Position numbers and translations under genes: made by a program. Source: JAAURB01 sp049647265 (GTDB lineage: Bacteria > Cyanobacteriota > Cyanobacteriia > Cyanobacteriales > Microcoleaceae). From it: a DNA stretch of 64,000 bases. The stretch spans positions 62,001-126,000 of the forward strand of contig JBARXJ010000058.1 of the NCBI GenBank assembly GCA_049647265.1. Reading direction: 5' to 3'. Each line of letters begins with the position of its first letter. Positions within the stretch are counted from its first letter, which is position 1. Below are positions 25,908-35,021 of the stretch, one piece after another. The notes under the pieces were generated by a model. It saw only the letters and a list, made by a program, of their open reading frames with translations. It was not told the origin of the DNA and did no database searches.

Positions 25908-26558
25908 TTAAGCTTTCTGGCTTTCCATTGCCCAACGCGCCAATTCTGTGCGATTATGGAGGCCTGTTTTACTTAACATATTGCTGACGTGACTTTCAAT
26001 CGTACGTTGACTGACTTTCATAATTTTGGCAATTTCTCGATTGGCCATCCCTTGAGCCACTAATTGGACAACCTTTAGCTCTGTTGGTGTTAGCTCAACA
26101 TCTCGGCGCACCTGAATCACAGGAGTTCCTTCCATTCCGGCTTTGGGGCGCTTAATCAGGCGTGTGGCTTGTCTGAGAGAAGACTCAACTTGAGCCACCA
26201 GTTCTTCGGGTTCAAAGGGTTTGACAATATAAACATCGGCTCCTGTATTTAGGCCCTTGACTTTATCTTGACTTTGTCCTTTAGCTGAGAGAAATAAAAC
26301 CGGAATCCATTCTGTATTAGGATCATCTCGAACAATCTTAACTAGAGTGTAACCGTCCATCTCCGGCATCATGATGTCACAGATAATCAAGTCAGGTACA
26401 TCATTATTCTGGAGTAGCTTCAGGGCTTCTACGCCATTTTCGGCTGTCACCACTTCATAGCCGCGAAATTCTAGATAATCTCGAACAAGTAAGATTAGGT
26501 TTGGGTCATCATCGACCAGCATGAGCCGCCGTTGCTCTCCATCATTGAGTTCTTTCAT
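25908..26558 (-). CDS. NarL/LuxR-type response regulator
   Basis: 216 residues. The receiver domain (12-125) has the acidic pocket Asp16-Asp18, phospho-acceptor Asp61 (LIICDIMMPEMDGY) and Lys112 (YIVKPFEP). The C-terminal LuxR helix-turn-helix (about 148-210) includes LTPTELKVVQLVAQGMANRE and SQRTIESHVSNML. It resembles the Ycf29 type of cyanobacterial and plastid regulators, though I cannot confirm orthology. No histidine kinase is adjacent, so it is an orphan here. Confidence 0.88.
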   Translation of the reverse strand: MKELNDGEQRRLMLVDDDPNLILLVRDYLEFRGYEVVTAENGVEALKLLQNNDVPDLIICDIMMPEMDGYTLVKIVRDDPNTEWIPVLFLSAKGQSQDKVKGLNTGADVYIVKPFEPEELVAQVESSLRQATRLIKRPKAGMEGTPVIQVRRDVELTPTELKVVQLVAQGMANREIAKIMKVSQRTIESHVSNMLSKTGLHNRTELARWAMESQKA

Positions 26559-26907
26559 CTTGATAGTCCGTTGAACAAATCCCGCTTCGGTTAAACAGTG
26601 ATTATTGTAATCGTATTGTAATCAAACCAAAAGGTAGAGCGGGGTTATCCACCTTTTAGTGCAATCCGTGAAAGAGATGCCGAGATACTGCCGTAGCCAT
26701 AGGATACCCGAATAGTTGACTTCTATCTGCTTTTTTATATAAAGCTTTGAGAACATTAATCAATGAATCGATCAATGGGTCAAATTAAAAATAAGTGATG
26801 TGGGTCAATATCCTTGTCTACAAATTACGATGTAATCAATTTGACTGAGCTTACATCGATTATATCAAAATATATTTTTTGTACAGAACATCAATATGCG
26901 CTTCAGC
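26559..26907. other. Intergenic region, possible weak terminator
   Basis: About 350 bases. AAAAGGT at about 26629 and ACCTTTT at about 26651 can form a seven-base stem between two minus-strand genes, a possible but T-poor terminator for the upstream ferredoxin-like gene. Otherwise A/T-rich with no gene. Confidence 0.35.
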
Positions 26908-27336
26908 CTATGCTTCAGTTGGGGAAGCGTTCAAAGGTAAAGGACGCTGCAAAATAGCGTACTCTTCAACCACTTTGTTACCCAACAGATGTTGTTGAAT
27001 AATTTGCTCAATCACTGGTATTGTTGCGGAGTGATACCAAACTCCATCCGGATACACCAATAAAATTGGGCCATCACAACAAACTCGTAAACAATTGGCT
27101 TTAGTCCGAAAAATACAACTGGGGCGTTCTTCTGTCGGTTGATCGAGGTTTAATTCTTTTAAGCGTTGCTTTAGATAATTCCATGCTTCGATACTGGCTT
27201 GTTTAGAACAACATTTCGGTTTAGTTTGGTCGGCACAAATGAAAATATGACGCTGAATTTTATCTAAACTTAAAGCTTGAACCGCTGTTTGCGCCGGACA
27301 ATATTGAGGTTGGTCAGGGGTATTGTCGTTTGTCAT
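26908..27336 (-). CDS. Thioredoxin-like [2Fe-2S] ferredoxin family protein
   Basis: 142 residues. The cluster-binding Cys pattern of thioredoxin-like ferredoxins is visible: HIFICADQTKPKCC near residue 33 and RTKANCLRVCCDGPILLVYP near 78-97, followed by DGVWYHSATIPVIEQIIQQH. These proteins carry a [2Fe-2S] cluster; cellular role in cyanobacteria is not established. Normal length. The upstream DNA holds a tandem repeat tract rather than a neighbour gene. Confidence 0.85.
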   Translation of the reverse strand: MTNDNTPDQPQYCPAQTAVQALSLDKIQRHIFICADQTKPKCCSKQASIEAWNYLKQRLKELNLDQPTEERPSCIFRTKANCLRVCCDGPILLVYPDGVWYHSATIPVIEQIIQQHLLGNKVVEEYAILQRPLPLNASPTEA

Positions 27337-27344
27337 AGGATATT

Positions 27345-27435
27345 AGGGAACAGGGAACAGGGAACAAGAAGGCAACAGGCAACAGGCAACGGGGAACAGG
27401 GAACAAGAAGGCAACAGGCAACGGGGAACAAGAAG
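27345..27435. repeat. GGGAACA/GGCAACA tandem repeat tract
   Basis: Short degenerate units (GGGAACA, GGCAACA, GAACAAGAA) repeated irregularly over about 90 bases. It sits in the gap between the ferredoxin-like gene and groES. Filler repeats of this type are common in filamentous cyanobacteria. There is no regular spacer, so this is not a CRISPR. Confidence 0.7.
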
Positions 27436-27573
27436 ATCCTCACTAATAACTGACAACTAAGAACTAATAACTCATTACTCTTGCTGATTGTCCTCCAAAG
27501 TTTACCTTAACTTAGATAGTTCGGGAACCCGTACTGATGAGGTTGTTGCCATCAGATCGCTCAGTTCGCTAAA

Positions 27574-27600
27574 TTAGCACTCAGGAGTTAAGAGTGCTAA
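27574..27600 (+). promoter_or_regulatory. CIRCE operator (HrcA-binding) of groESL
   Basis: TTAGCACTC, nine bases, GAGTGCTAA: a perfect CIRCE inverted repeat, the operator bound by the heat-shock repressor HrcA. It lies 110 bases before the groES start. A TACTAT box at 27621 is a candidate -10 element, which would put the operator over the -35 region. Confidence 0.95.
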
Positions 27601-27710
27601 CTGTGAAAAACAATCAACGGTACTATAGAAAAACGTCACTGTTGATTGGGCTAACACCAGTGTGCAATTGCTCCTAAAGCGTTCAACTTACTCTACAGGA
27701 GGTTTAGTCC

Positions 27711-28022
27711 ATGGCTGCTGTATCCCTAAGCGTTTCAACTGTACAACCTTTAGGCGATCGCGTTTTCATTAAAATTAGCGAGTCCGAAGAAAAAACAGCG
27801 GGTGGAATTTTATTACCCGATGCGGCTAAAGAAAAGCCCCAAGTCGGGGAAATTGTATCTGTCGGCCCAGGAAAACGCAACGATGATGGATCTCGGGCTG
27901 AATTGGATGTCAAAGTCGGTGATAAAGTGCTTTACTCCAAATATGCCGGAACCGATATTAAACTCGGTAGCGAAGAATATATCCTACTTGCTGAAAAAGA
28001 TATTTTAGCTGTTGTTAACTAG
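27711..28022 (+). CDS. groES: Co-chaperonin GroES (Cpn10)
   Basis: 103 residues, the full-length lid of the GroEL folding chamber. It carries the PLGDRVFIKISESEEKTAGG core and mobile loop (GGILLPDAAKEKPQ), and the C-terminal roof region. AGGAGG ten bases before the ATG fixes the start. First gene of the groESL operon; the CIRCE element upstream implies HrcA-controlled heat induction. Confidence 0.97.
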   Translation: MAAVSLSVSTVQPLGDRVFIKISESEEKTAGGILLPDAAKEKPQVGEIVSVGPGKRNDDGSRAELDVKVGDKVLYSKYAGTDIKLGSEEYILLAEKDILAVVN

Positions 28023-28130
28023 AAGCCAATCGAGGCGCTTCGATTAACAGCACTTAATTTTCTATTGTTAAGACTTCACAACTGAAGTCATTACTCATAC
28101 ACCCATACAATATTCAGGACAAAACACAAT

Positions 28131-29762
28131 ATGGCTAAGCGCATTATTTACAATGAAAATGCTCGTCGTGCCCTTGAAAAGGGAATGGACATCCTAGCAG
28201 AGTCCGTAGCGGTTACTCTTGGCCCCAAAGGTCGTAACGTTGTACTCGAAAAGAAATTTGGTGCCCCTCAAATTGTGAATGATGGGGTCACCATTGCCAA
28301 AGAAATCGAACTTGAAGATAATATTGAGAATACTGGGGTCTCCCTGATTCGTCAAGCCGCTTCCAAGACCAACGATGCCGCCGGAGACGGTACTACAACC
28401 GCAACAGTACTCGCCCACGCTATTGTTAAAGAAGGGTTACGCAACGTTGCTGCTGGCGCTAACCCCATTGAACTCAAGCGCGGTATTGATAAAGCAACTA
28501 ATTTCTTAGTGGATAAAATTGCAGAACACGCCCGCCCTGTAGAATCTTCTACAGCCATTGCTCAAGTGGGTGCGATTTCTGCTGGAAACGATGAAGAAGT
28601 CGGTCAGATGATTGCTGATGCGATGGATAAAGTGGGTAAAGAAGGGGTGATTTCTCTTGAAGAAGGGAAGTCCATGACCACTGAATTAGAAATTACCGAA
28701 GGGATGCGGTTTGATAAAGGGTATATTTCCCCTTATTTTGCTACCGATACCGAACGGATGGAAGCCGTCTTAGAAGAACCTTTAATTCTGTTAACCGATA
28801 AGAAAATTAATCTGGTTCAAGATTTAGTGCCTGTCCTCGAACAAGTTGCCCGCGCCGGTAAGCCGTTGATGATTCTGGCTGAAGATATCGAAAAAGAAGC
28901 CTTGGCTACTTTAGTGGTAAACCGTTTACGGGGTGTACTGAATGTCGCTGCGGTTAAAGCACCAGGATTTGGCGATCGCCGTAAAGCCATGCTTGAAGAT
29001 ATCGCAGTTCTTACCGGTGGTCAAGTGATTACTGAAGATGCGGGTTTAAAACTTGAAACCACCAAGCTAGAGATGCTCGGTACAGCCCGTCGCATCACAA
29101 TCACCAAAGACAACACCACAATTGTTGCTGAAGGTAACGAAGCTGGGGTGAAATCTCGTTGCGAACAAATTCGTCGTCAGATGGAAGAAAGTGATTCTTC
29201 CTACGATAAAGAAAAACTGCAAGAACGTTTAGCCAAATTATCCGGTGGGGTTGCGGTTGTTAAAGTCGGTGCAGCCACTGAAACTGAAATGAAAGACCGT
29301 AAATTACGGTTAGAAGATGCGATTAACGCCACTAAAGCAGCAGTTGAAGAAGGAATTGTTCCGGGTGGTGGTACAACTCTGGCTCACCTCGCGCCTCAAG
29401 TGGAAGAATGGGCAAATACTAACCTCAAGAGCGAAGCCTTAACCGGGGCATTAATCGTTTCTCGGGCTTTATCTGCTCCTTTAAAACGAATTGCAGAAAA
29501 CGCAGGGGAAAATGGTGCAGTTGTGGCTGAACGGGTTAAAGAAAAAGACTTTAATGTCGGTTACAATGCGGCTACAAATGAATATGTTGATCTATTTGAA
29601 GCAGGTATTGTTGACCCGGCGAAAGTGACTCGTTCTGCGATTCAAAACGCAGCGTCTATTGCTGGAATGGTATTAACTACAGAATGTATCGTGGTTGATA
29701 AGCCAGAACCTAAAGATGGTGCTCCAGCTCCCGGCGGCGGCATGGGTGACTTCGACTACTAA
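28131..29762 (+). CDS. groEL: Chaperonin GroEL (Cpn60)
   Basis: 543 residues. It contains the nucleotide-binding DGTTTATVLA segment and the equatorial, intermediate and apical regions of type I chaperonins, and ends in GGGMGDFDY. Cyanobacteria often have a second, monocistronic groEL whose tail lacks this Gly-Met end; this one, paired with groES across a 108-base gap, is the GroEL1 type. It folds cytosolic proteins in an ATP-driven double ring. Confidence 0.97.
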   Translation: MAKRIIYNENARRALEKGMDILAESVAVTLGPKGRNVVLEKKFGAPQIVNDGVTIAKEIELEDNIENTGVSLIRQAASKTNDAAGDGTTTATVLAHAIVKEGLRNVAAGANPIELKRGIDKATNFLVDKIAEHARPVESSTAIAQVGAISAGNDEEVGQMIADAMDKVGKEGVISLEEGKSMTTELEITEGMRFDKGYISPYFATDTERMEAVLEEPLILLTDKKINLVQDLVPVLEQVARAGKPLMILAEDIEKEALATLVVNRLRGVLNVAAVKAPGFGDRRKAMLEDIAVLTGGQVITEDAGLKLETTKLEMLGTARRITITKDNTTIVAEGNEAGVKSRCEQIRRQMEESDSSYDKEKLQERLAKLSGGVAVVKVGAATETEMKDRKLRLEDAINATKAAVEEGIVPGGGTTLAHLAPQVEEWANTNLKSEALTGALIVSRALSAPLKRIAENAGENGAVVAERVKEKDFNVGYNAATNEYVDLFEAGIVDPAKVTRSAIQNAASIAGMVLTTECIVVDKPEPKDGAPAPGGGMGDFDY

Positions 29763-29814
29763 GTCTGGCATCAGTAATGATTCATAATTGGTTAATTAAT
29801 TAACCGAAAACTCC

Positions 29815-29841
29815 TAGGGTGCGTCTGTCGGATGCACCCTA
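29815..29841 (+). terminator. Hairpin after groEL (dispersed GTGCGTCTGTC-type repeat)
   Basis: TAGGGTGC (29815-29822) pairs with GCACCCTA (29834-29841) over an 11-base loop, 53 bases after the groEL stop. No T-run follows, so termination is uncertain. A relative of the loop text (GTGCGTCTATCAGGCGCAC) occurs at 37349-37366, so this may be a dispersed repeat co-opted as a 3' stem. Confidence 0.45.
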
Positions 29842-29879
29842 AAAGCTACAAGCTAATCAACATGATTAATTTATAATTC

Positions 29880-30317
29880 TCAATAGCCTCTTTTTGCCAT
29901 AAAATCTAGAAGAATACGTTGGTGAGGACGACCTAATAATCGTACCATCCCCGCTTTGTGGGAATAGCATTTTCCAGCCTTAATTTCTGCGGCAGTGACT
30001 AACCCCATATCCCAACCTTCATTTAAGGTTAATTGATCTAAACTGACTGTTAGACTGCTTGAGAAAATATGGCGAATTACTTTAGTGTCTTTATCTTGAT
30101 AAAATTCCGTTAACTGCGCTGCATCATAACCGATTTCTTCTTTTAATTCTCTTTGCAGGGCAAGCAGTGGATTTTCACCCCATTCGATATGTCCGCCAAA
30201 TAATCCCCAAACCCCAGGATGGGCAATTCCAGGGATATCATCGCGAAGTTGCATTAAAAACTGATCTTCTTGATAAAGGATGGCGAGAGATACTTCTCTA
30301 AGTATATGTTTTGTCAT
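29880..30317 (-). CDS. Nudix hydrolase
   Basis: 145 residues with a complete Nudix box: GHIEWGE, seven residues, then RELKEEIGY, fitting Gx5Ex7REUxEExGU. Nudix enzymes hydrolyse nucleoside diphosphates linked to another group, using a metal held by the box Glu residues. Substrate not predictable. Converges on groEL; 144 bases separate it from adk upstream on the same strand. Confidence 0.88.
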   Translation of the reverse strand: MTKHILREVSLAILYQEDQFLMQLRDDIPGIAHPGVWGLFGGHIEWGENPLLALQRELKEEIGYDAAQLTEFYQDKDTKVIRHIFSSSLTVSLDQLTLNEGWDMGLVTAAEIKAGKCYSHKAGMVRLLGRPHQRILLDFMAKRGY

Positions 30318-30461
30318 ATTTTATTACTGCTTAAACTTGATTCATTATATTTTACTGATTAAATATAAGGTGGGTTATTCCTTTTTATTAAAAATAGTAA
30401 ATTAACTAAATATCGATAAAAACTTTAGTAAAAATTATAATAATACAGAGAATAGTAATTT

Positions 30462-31019
30462 TTAAGCATCACTATTTAAAGCGGTTAAAATATCCTGTTG
30501 AACTTGTTTTACGGTTTGATTACCGTTAATTTCTAATAAACGATTACGAAAACTATAATATTCTAAAATAGGAATAGTTCGTTCTTCAAACAGTTGAAGA
30601 CGGCGTTGAATAATATTGGGTTCATCATCTGTACGGGCACGTTGTAAAGAACGACTTTTCAAAATAGAATAATCAACCTTCAGATAAATTGCCCAATCTA
30701 AACGTTGTTGTAAATCTTCCAGTAAAAAATCGAGTTCTTCGGCTTGAAATGCGGTGCGGGGATAACCATCGAGTAACCATCCGGATTCTACATCTGGCAA
30801 GAGTAACGAGTAGCGGATAAATTCTATCATTATTTCATCTGGCACCAGTTCTCCAGTCTGAACGTAAGCTTGAGCTTTTTGACCCAGTACAGTTTGATTG
30901 GCGATCGCTGTTCTGAGGATGTCTCCAGTTGCAATTAATGAAATTTGGAGATGGTTAGAGAGCCAGTTCGCTTGAGTTCCTTTTCCTGCCCCTGGGCCTC
31001 CTAATATGACCAATCTCAC
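30462..31019 (-). CDS. adk: Adenylate kinase
   Basis: 185 residues, the short form lacking the long lid insertion, as usual in cyanobacteria. The P-loop GGPGAGKGTQ starts at residue 7; the AMP site (TGDILRTAI, GYPRTAFQAEEL) and lid Arg region (ARTDDEPNIIQRRL) are in order. It interconverts ATP, AMP and ADP. The start is GTG at 31019. Usually found in ribosomal operons in other bacteria, but isolated here. Confidence 0.93.
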   Translation of the reverse strand: MRLVILGGPGAGKGTQANWLSNHLQISLIATGDILRTAIANQTVLGQKAQAYVQTGELVPDEIMIEFIRYSLLLPDVESGWLLDGYPRTAFQAEELDFLLEDLQQRLDWAIYLKVDYSILKSRSLQRARTDDEPNIIQRRLQLFEERTIPILEYYSFRNRLLEINGNQTVKQVQQDILTALNSDA

Positions 31020-31295
31020 GTTATCAGACTCCGATTGTAGATTTAACGATCACTTGGGTGATGATTAAAGCTGATTATATCACTAACTGGAGCCAGTCTA
31101 ATTTTTCGAGAGTAATGAATTCAGGAGTGATTGAGTGATAGGTTAATAGTCACTGCTATTGAATTTGATTGCTTCGGACGTGAAGGCTTCAGTAAAACTC
31201 TTGAGTAACAATCACTGACTATAGTTTTCTCTATCAGAATTTTACACCCATCATTAATCCTCTACACAATCACTATCAACCCATCATTTCAAGCG

Positions 31296-31607
31296 TTAAA
31301 TTTCTACTTTTTTCTGCTCTCTTTTGTCTAAGAGTATTTCTGAATAAGTTTGATGATTACGGTCAAAGTAAATCAGATCAATTTGAGATTGAGAATCATA
31401 TAATGAGGATTTTGTTTTATTTGTATTTTTCTCTAATACAGAAAGAGGTAACGAAACAGGCCATAATAAACTCGCTATAATTATAACCAGCCAAGAGGCT
31501 TGATCGGAATTTTTTGTGGTCGGATCTTGAATAAATCGTTGAAAATATTTCAAAAAAACAAGGCTGAAAGTCAGGCTGTAACTACCTAATATAAAAGTTG
31601 TAATCAT
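31296..31607 (-). CDS. Small two-helix membrane hypothetical protein
   Basis: 103 residues. Hydrophobic stretches near 2-22 (ITTFILGSYSLTFSLVFLKY) and 41-58 (LVIIIASLLWPVSLPLSV) suggest two membrane helices, with a polar C-terminal tail of about 40 residues. No named family recognised. It sits between adk and the SpmAB gene on the same strand, with gaps too large to claim an operon. Confidence 0.55.
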   Translation of the reverse strand: MITTFILGSYSLTFSLVFLKYFQRFIQDPTTKNSDQASWLVIIIASLLWPVSLPLSVLEKNTNKTKSSLYDSQSQIDLIYFDRNHQTYSEILLDKREQKKVEI

Positions 31608-31825
31608 AGTATTCTGCTACTTTTAAAGGTTCAACAATGATGAGAAATCTCAGAGCAACGGTAGATTAACCCAAAATTTGAATTCAATACATTACCTCAG
31701 TCAATCCCACTTTACTACTTAGCAATAATTTTTGCATCCGTTAAGCTACTGTTATTCAATCTAATTTTGCCAGATTTATTAATTATTTGTACGTAAAAGT
31801 ACGCAATCTAAAAATATCGCATTTT

Positions 31826-33145
31826 CTAAAATATTATATGGCAAATTATTAAAGCACTGATTATACCGACTGCATCTGCGGCTAAAGCAGCCAGTAATGT
31901 ATAACGAGTGTTAGTGATATTAATACTACCAAAATAGACAGCAATCACATAAAATGTAGTTTCTGTTGAACCCTGCATAGTGCTAACGAGATTCGCTAAA
32001 AAACTATTGGGATCTTTTTCGACAATTTCAGACATTAATCCAAATGCACCACTACCGGAAAGGGGACGAATTAATGCCATAGATAAGGCTTCGGTTGGTA
32101 AGCCAATGGGAGTGGTTAAGGGTGATAAAACCGTCGCAATGATATCTAATGCGCCACTGGCACGAAACATAGCAATTGCGACAAAAATGGCAACCATAAA
32201 TGGAATAATTCTAATGGCAACCTGAAATCCTTCTTTTGCTCCCTCTGTTACTGTTTCATACACAGGAATTCCTTTGAAATAACCAAATAGTAAAAATCCA
32301 CAAATTAGGACAGGAATAATACCATCAGAGAGCTGTTCAAAGGTTTGAGTTGAGATGATTGTCTGGAGTTCGGTTTGAGTGGTCTGATGAATCACTGCAA
32401 CACTAAAAGCAACTATCAAACTAATAAAGATAAATTGACTAATTTTTGATGGAGGATGTCGATTCTCTAACTGCTCTTCTGTGATGGGTTCTTCAGTTTC
32501 ATCGGTTTCTACTATTTCTGTTGAATTTAAATCTGGATTTAGATCAGAAATTGATTGACGACGAGCGCATAATTTTGATACTATAATTGCAGTTAAACTG
32601 GAACAGACTGTGGCCAATAAGGTGGGTAATAGAATTGCGGCGGGATTGTCTGCTCCGCTACTAGCACGAACCGTTATTACCCCAATTGGAATTAATGTCA
32701 CCGAAGAGGTGTTGATTGCCAAGAATAAAATCATGGCATCGGTTGCAGTCCCTTTATCAGGGTTTAATTTATCCAATTCTGTCATGGCTTTTAAGCCCAT
32801 GGGTGTGGCGGCATTCCCTAAGCCTAAAGCATTTGCTGCCATATTTAAGACCATCGCAGACATAGCAGGATGATAGGCAGGTACATCGGGAAACAATCGA
32901 ATCATCACAGGACGGATTAAACGGGCGATCGCGCTCATACCGCCTGCGGCTTCAACCACCTGAATCAGACCTAACCATAATGCCATCCCCCCAATTAAAC
33001 CAATTGCCAAAGTGACTGCTGTTTCTACCGCTTCAAAGGAGGCTATTGTTACATCTGCTAAAGTTCCATTAAACGCAGCAACCACAGTCGCTGAGACAAT
33101 CATCCCTAACCAGATTGTGTTAATAGGGGATTGTTTACGAGTCAT
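31826..33145 (-). CDS. Fused SpmA-SpmB nucleoside-recognition membrane protein
   Basis: 439 residues joining two domains that Bacillus encodes separately as spmA and spmB. The N-terminal half has the SpmA-type signature LNMAANALGLGNAATPMGLK and MILFLAINTSSVTLIP. An acidic linker (about 205-235) leads to the C-terminal SpmB half with RIIPFMVAIFVAIAMFR, RPLSGSGAFGLM and STETTFYVIAVYFGS. About nine to ten membrane helices. These Gate-domain proteins are probable transporters; here a dedicated sporulation role is impossible. Start ATG at 33145. Confidence 0.85.
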   Translation of the reverse strand: MTRKQSPINTIWLGMIVSATVVAAFNGTLADVTIASFEAVETAVTLAIGLIGGMALWLGLIQVVEAAGGMSAIARLIRPVMIRLFPDVPAYHPAMSAMVLNMAANALGLGNAATPMGLKAMTELDKLNPDKGTATDAMILFLAINTSSVTLIPIGVITVRASSGADNPAAILLPTLLATVCSSLTAIIVSKLCARRQSISDLNPDLNSTEIVETDETEEPITEEQLENRHPPSKISQFIFISLIVAFSVAVIHQTTQTELQTIISTQTFEQLSDGIIPVLICGFLLFGYFKGIPVYETVTEGAKEGFQVAIRIIPFMVAIFVAIAMFRASGALDIIATVLSPLTTPIGLPTEALSMALIRPLSGSGAFGLMSEIVEKDPNSFLANLVSTMQGSTETTFYVIAVYFGSINITNTRYTLLAALAADAVGIISALIICHIIF

Positions 33146-33753
33146 TGAAGTCTTTGCATCCTATAAGCGCAAGTAGTATACCACGACCCATAGAGTCAGT
33201 GGACTAAAATTGGTTGCAGATAGGTGTCAATTTTGAACCGTTTTTTCTGTTAAAATTATTCGCGAGAGATATAAATGATACAGATATTGCAAATCTCTCT
33301 ATTTTTAACTTATTTTTGTAAAGCCTTGCTATATTTGGATTTTATCCTAAAACATAAGATAGCGATTTCGTAAATATACTGATATTTTTAAACTTACAGG
33401 CAATAAATGCTACATTACCATAGGGATTCGCGTAGCGGTTTGATAGTAAGTATAACCTAACGTCAGCAAAAATAGCAATATCTTCTATTGAGAATAATCT
33501 TGAGAAACAGTATATTTACACTTCCAGACGCTATAAAAAATATCGATAATTTTTAGATCAAATACGACACTAATTGGAATAACAATCTATTTCTTGCAAT
33601 CTCAATAATTAACGATTGGGTCTGTAGATGAAATGTAGTCATTCTCAGCATAATAGATTCTCTAACCCACTTTTGTCGCAGTATCACGACTCAACCGCCT
33701 ATATTCCTGACCATTTTAAAATTATAGATGCTCTCTGTTACTAAGTGAAACCG
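33146..33753. other. Intergenic stretch without a gene
   Basis: About 600 A/T-rich bases. It includes GGGATTCGCGTAGCGG at about 33422, a dispersed text type, but no frame of supportable length or tRNA-like fold. Both flanking genes are on the minus strand. Confidence 0.4.
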
Positions 33754-34806
33754 TTACGCAGACGCGAGTACAGGCGGAAATTGATAGAATGTGGGCATTG
33801 TAACTTGACGTAAAGTGGTTGAGCGTTTAAAGATTAACGATTTTGGCCCAATCATTTTTACAATTTTGCGAGTGAGTTTCTGAACAATGGGTGGGGCAGT
33901 ATCAATCCATTTTAGATAGCGAATTCCCCAGGAATATAAAGATCCATCTACTAAACTGCGATCAAAACAACGTTGCCAAACTCTCAAGGCTTCTGATAAG
34001 TTTTGACGTTCTACCCAAGCTTCAGCAAACCAGAAATATTGAATTCTTAAAAAAGCTTTTCTTTCTGTTGTTAATTGATCCGTTTGACTCAATAATTGTT
34101 CTAATCGAGGGAGACATTCTTCGTGGGATTTCAAATGCTCAACAGAACCCGATTGACTGCCTAAAGAAACATATTGAGGTTTGCGCCAAAAGCAGTCTGG
34201 ATAAGGAAACCAACTATAATTTAAGCCTAAAATAACCGCTCGTAAATGATATTCCCAATCATCCCAACCTAAGTTTTCTGAATTCCATAATCCGACTTTT
34301 TCTAGCGCGGGTTTTCGCCAAATTGGGCTTGTCGTTTGCCAAGGAACATCTCGGGCTAAAAACCGATCTAAATCAAGACGTTCTGTTTCTAAGTTCCAAA
34401 GAATATTCGTATCTCCCGGTTGTTGAAGAAACACCATACAAGGAAATACTCCAAAATCTAATTCTGGATGTTGTTCCATTAAACGATAGCGATTTTCTAA
34501 AGCTGAGGGGGCTAAACAATCATCAGAGTCAAGATAAATAATATATTGACCATTGGCGATCGCAGTTCCTTGATTACGACAAGCAGATGCACCTGAACCC
34601 GCTTGAGGTTGTCGCACATAGCGAATACGAGAATCGGCTGCTATGCGTTGCTGTACCATCTCTTGGGTACCATCATCAGAACCATCATCGACCACTACCG
34701 CTTCCCAATCTTCAAAAGTTTGCTGTTGTACAGAATCTAAAGTTTGTTGTAAGAGGTCTCGACGGTTGTATGTGGGAATAATAACCGAAATGCTAGGGGG
34801 GTTCAT
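33754..34806 (-). CDS. Family 2 glycosyltransferase
   Basis: 350 residues from the ATG at 34806; a TTG at 34842 would add 12 less plausible residues. The GT-A fold is plain: SVIIPTYNRRDLLQQTLDSV at the start, VVDDGSDDGT for nucleotide binding, and the metal-binding YLDSDD. The mid section (DWEYHLRAV) holds the catalytic-base region. It transfers a sugar from a nucleotide donor, probably to a surface polysaccharide. It lies beside two further glycosyltransferase genes on the opposite strand. Confidence 0.88.
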   Translation of the reverse strand: MNPPSISVIIPTYNRRDLLQQTLDSVQQQTFEDWEAVVVDDGSDDGTQEMVQQRIAADSRIRYVRQPQAGSGASACRNQGTAIANGQYIIYLDSDDCLAPSALENRYRLMEQHPELDFGVFPCMVFLQQPGDTNILWNLETERLDLDRFLARDVPWQTTSPIWRKPALEKVGLWNSENLGWDDWEYHLRAVILGLNYSWFPYPDCFWRKPQYVSLGSQSGSVEHLKSHEECLPRLEQLLSQTDQLTTERKAFLRIQYFWFAEAWVERQNLSEALRVWQRCFDRSLVDGSLYSWGIRYLKWIDTAPPIVQKLTRKIVKMIGPKSLIFKRSTTLRQVTMPTFYQFPPVLASA

Positions 34807-35021
34807 AGGGGATATGCCATGAAGTGAACGAAAAATCAGCAAAACCTATATTTATAAGGGTTTTAAGCTGTAACGATAAACGGACTCATTTTACCCTGGG
34901 GAGTACAAGTCTTAATTTGACCTGCTTTTGAAACAGTAAAAACTGGTGTTTCCTTGAGACTCACCCGCAGAATTAATTAGCCCTTCACATTCGATCTTAT
35001 GCACCACTAGAGGTTAAAACT

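Noticed and set aside
27345..27435. Repeat tract considered as CRISPR
   Set aside because: Units are 7-10 bases, irregular and without unique spacers.
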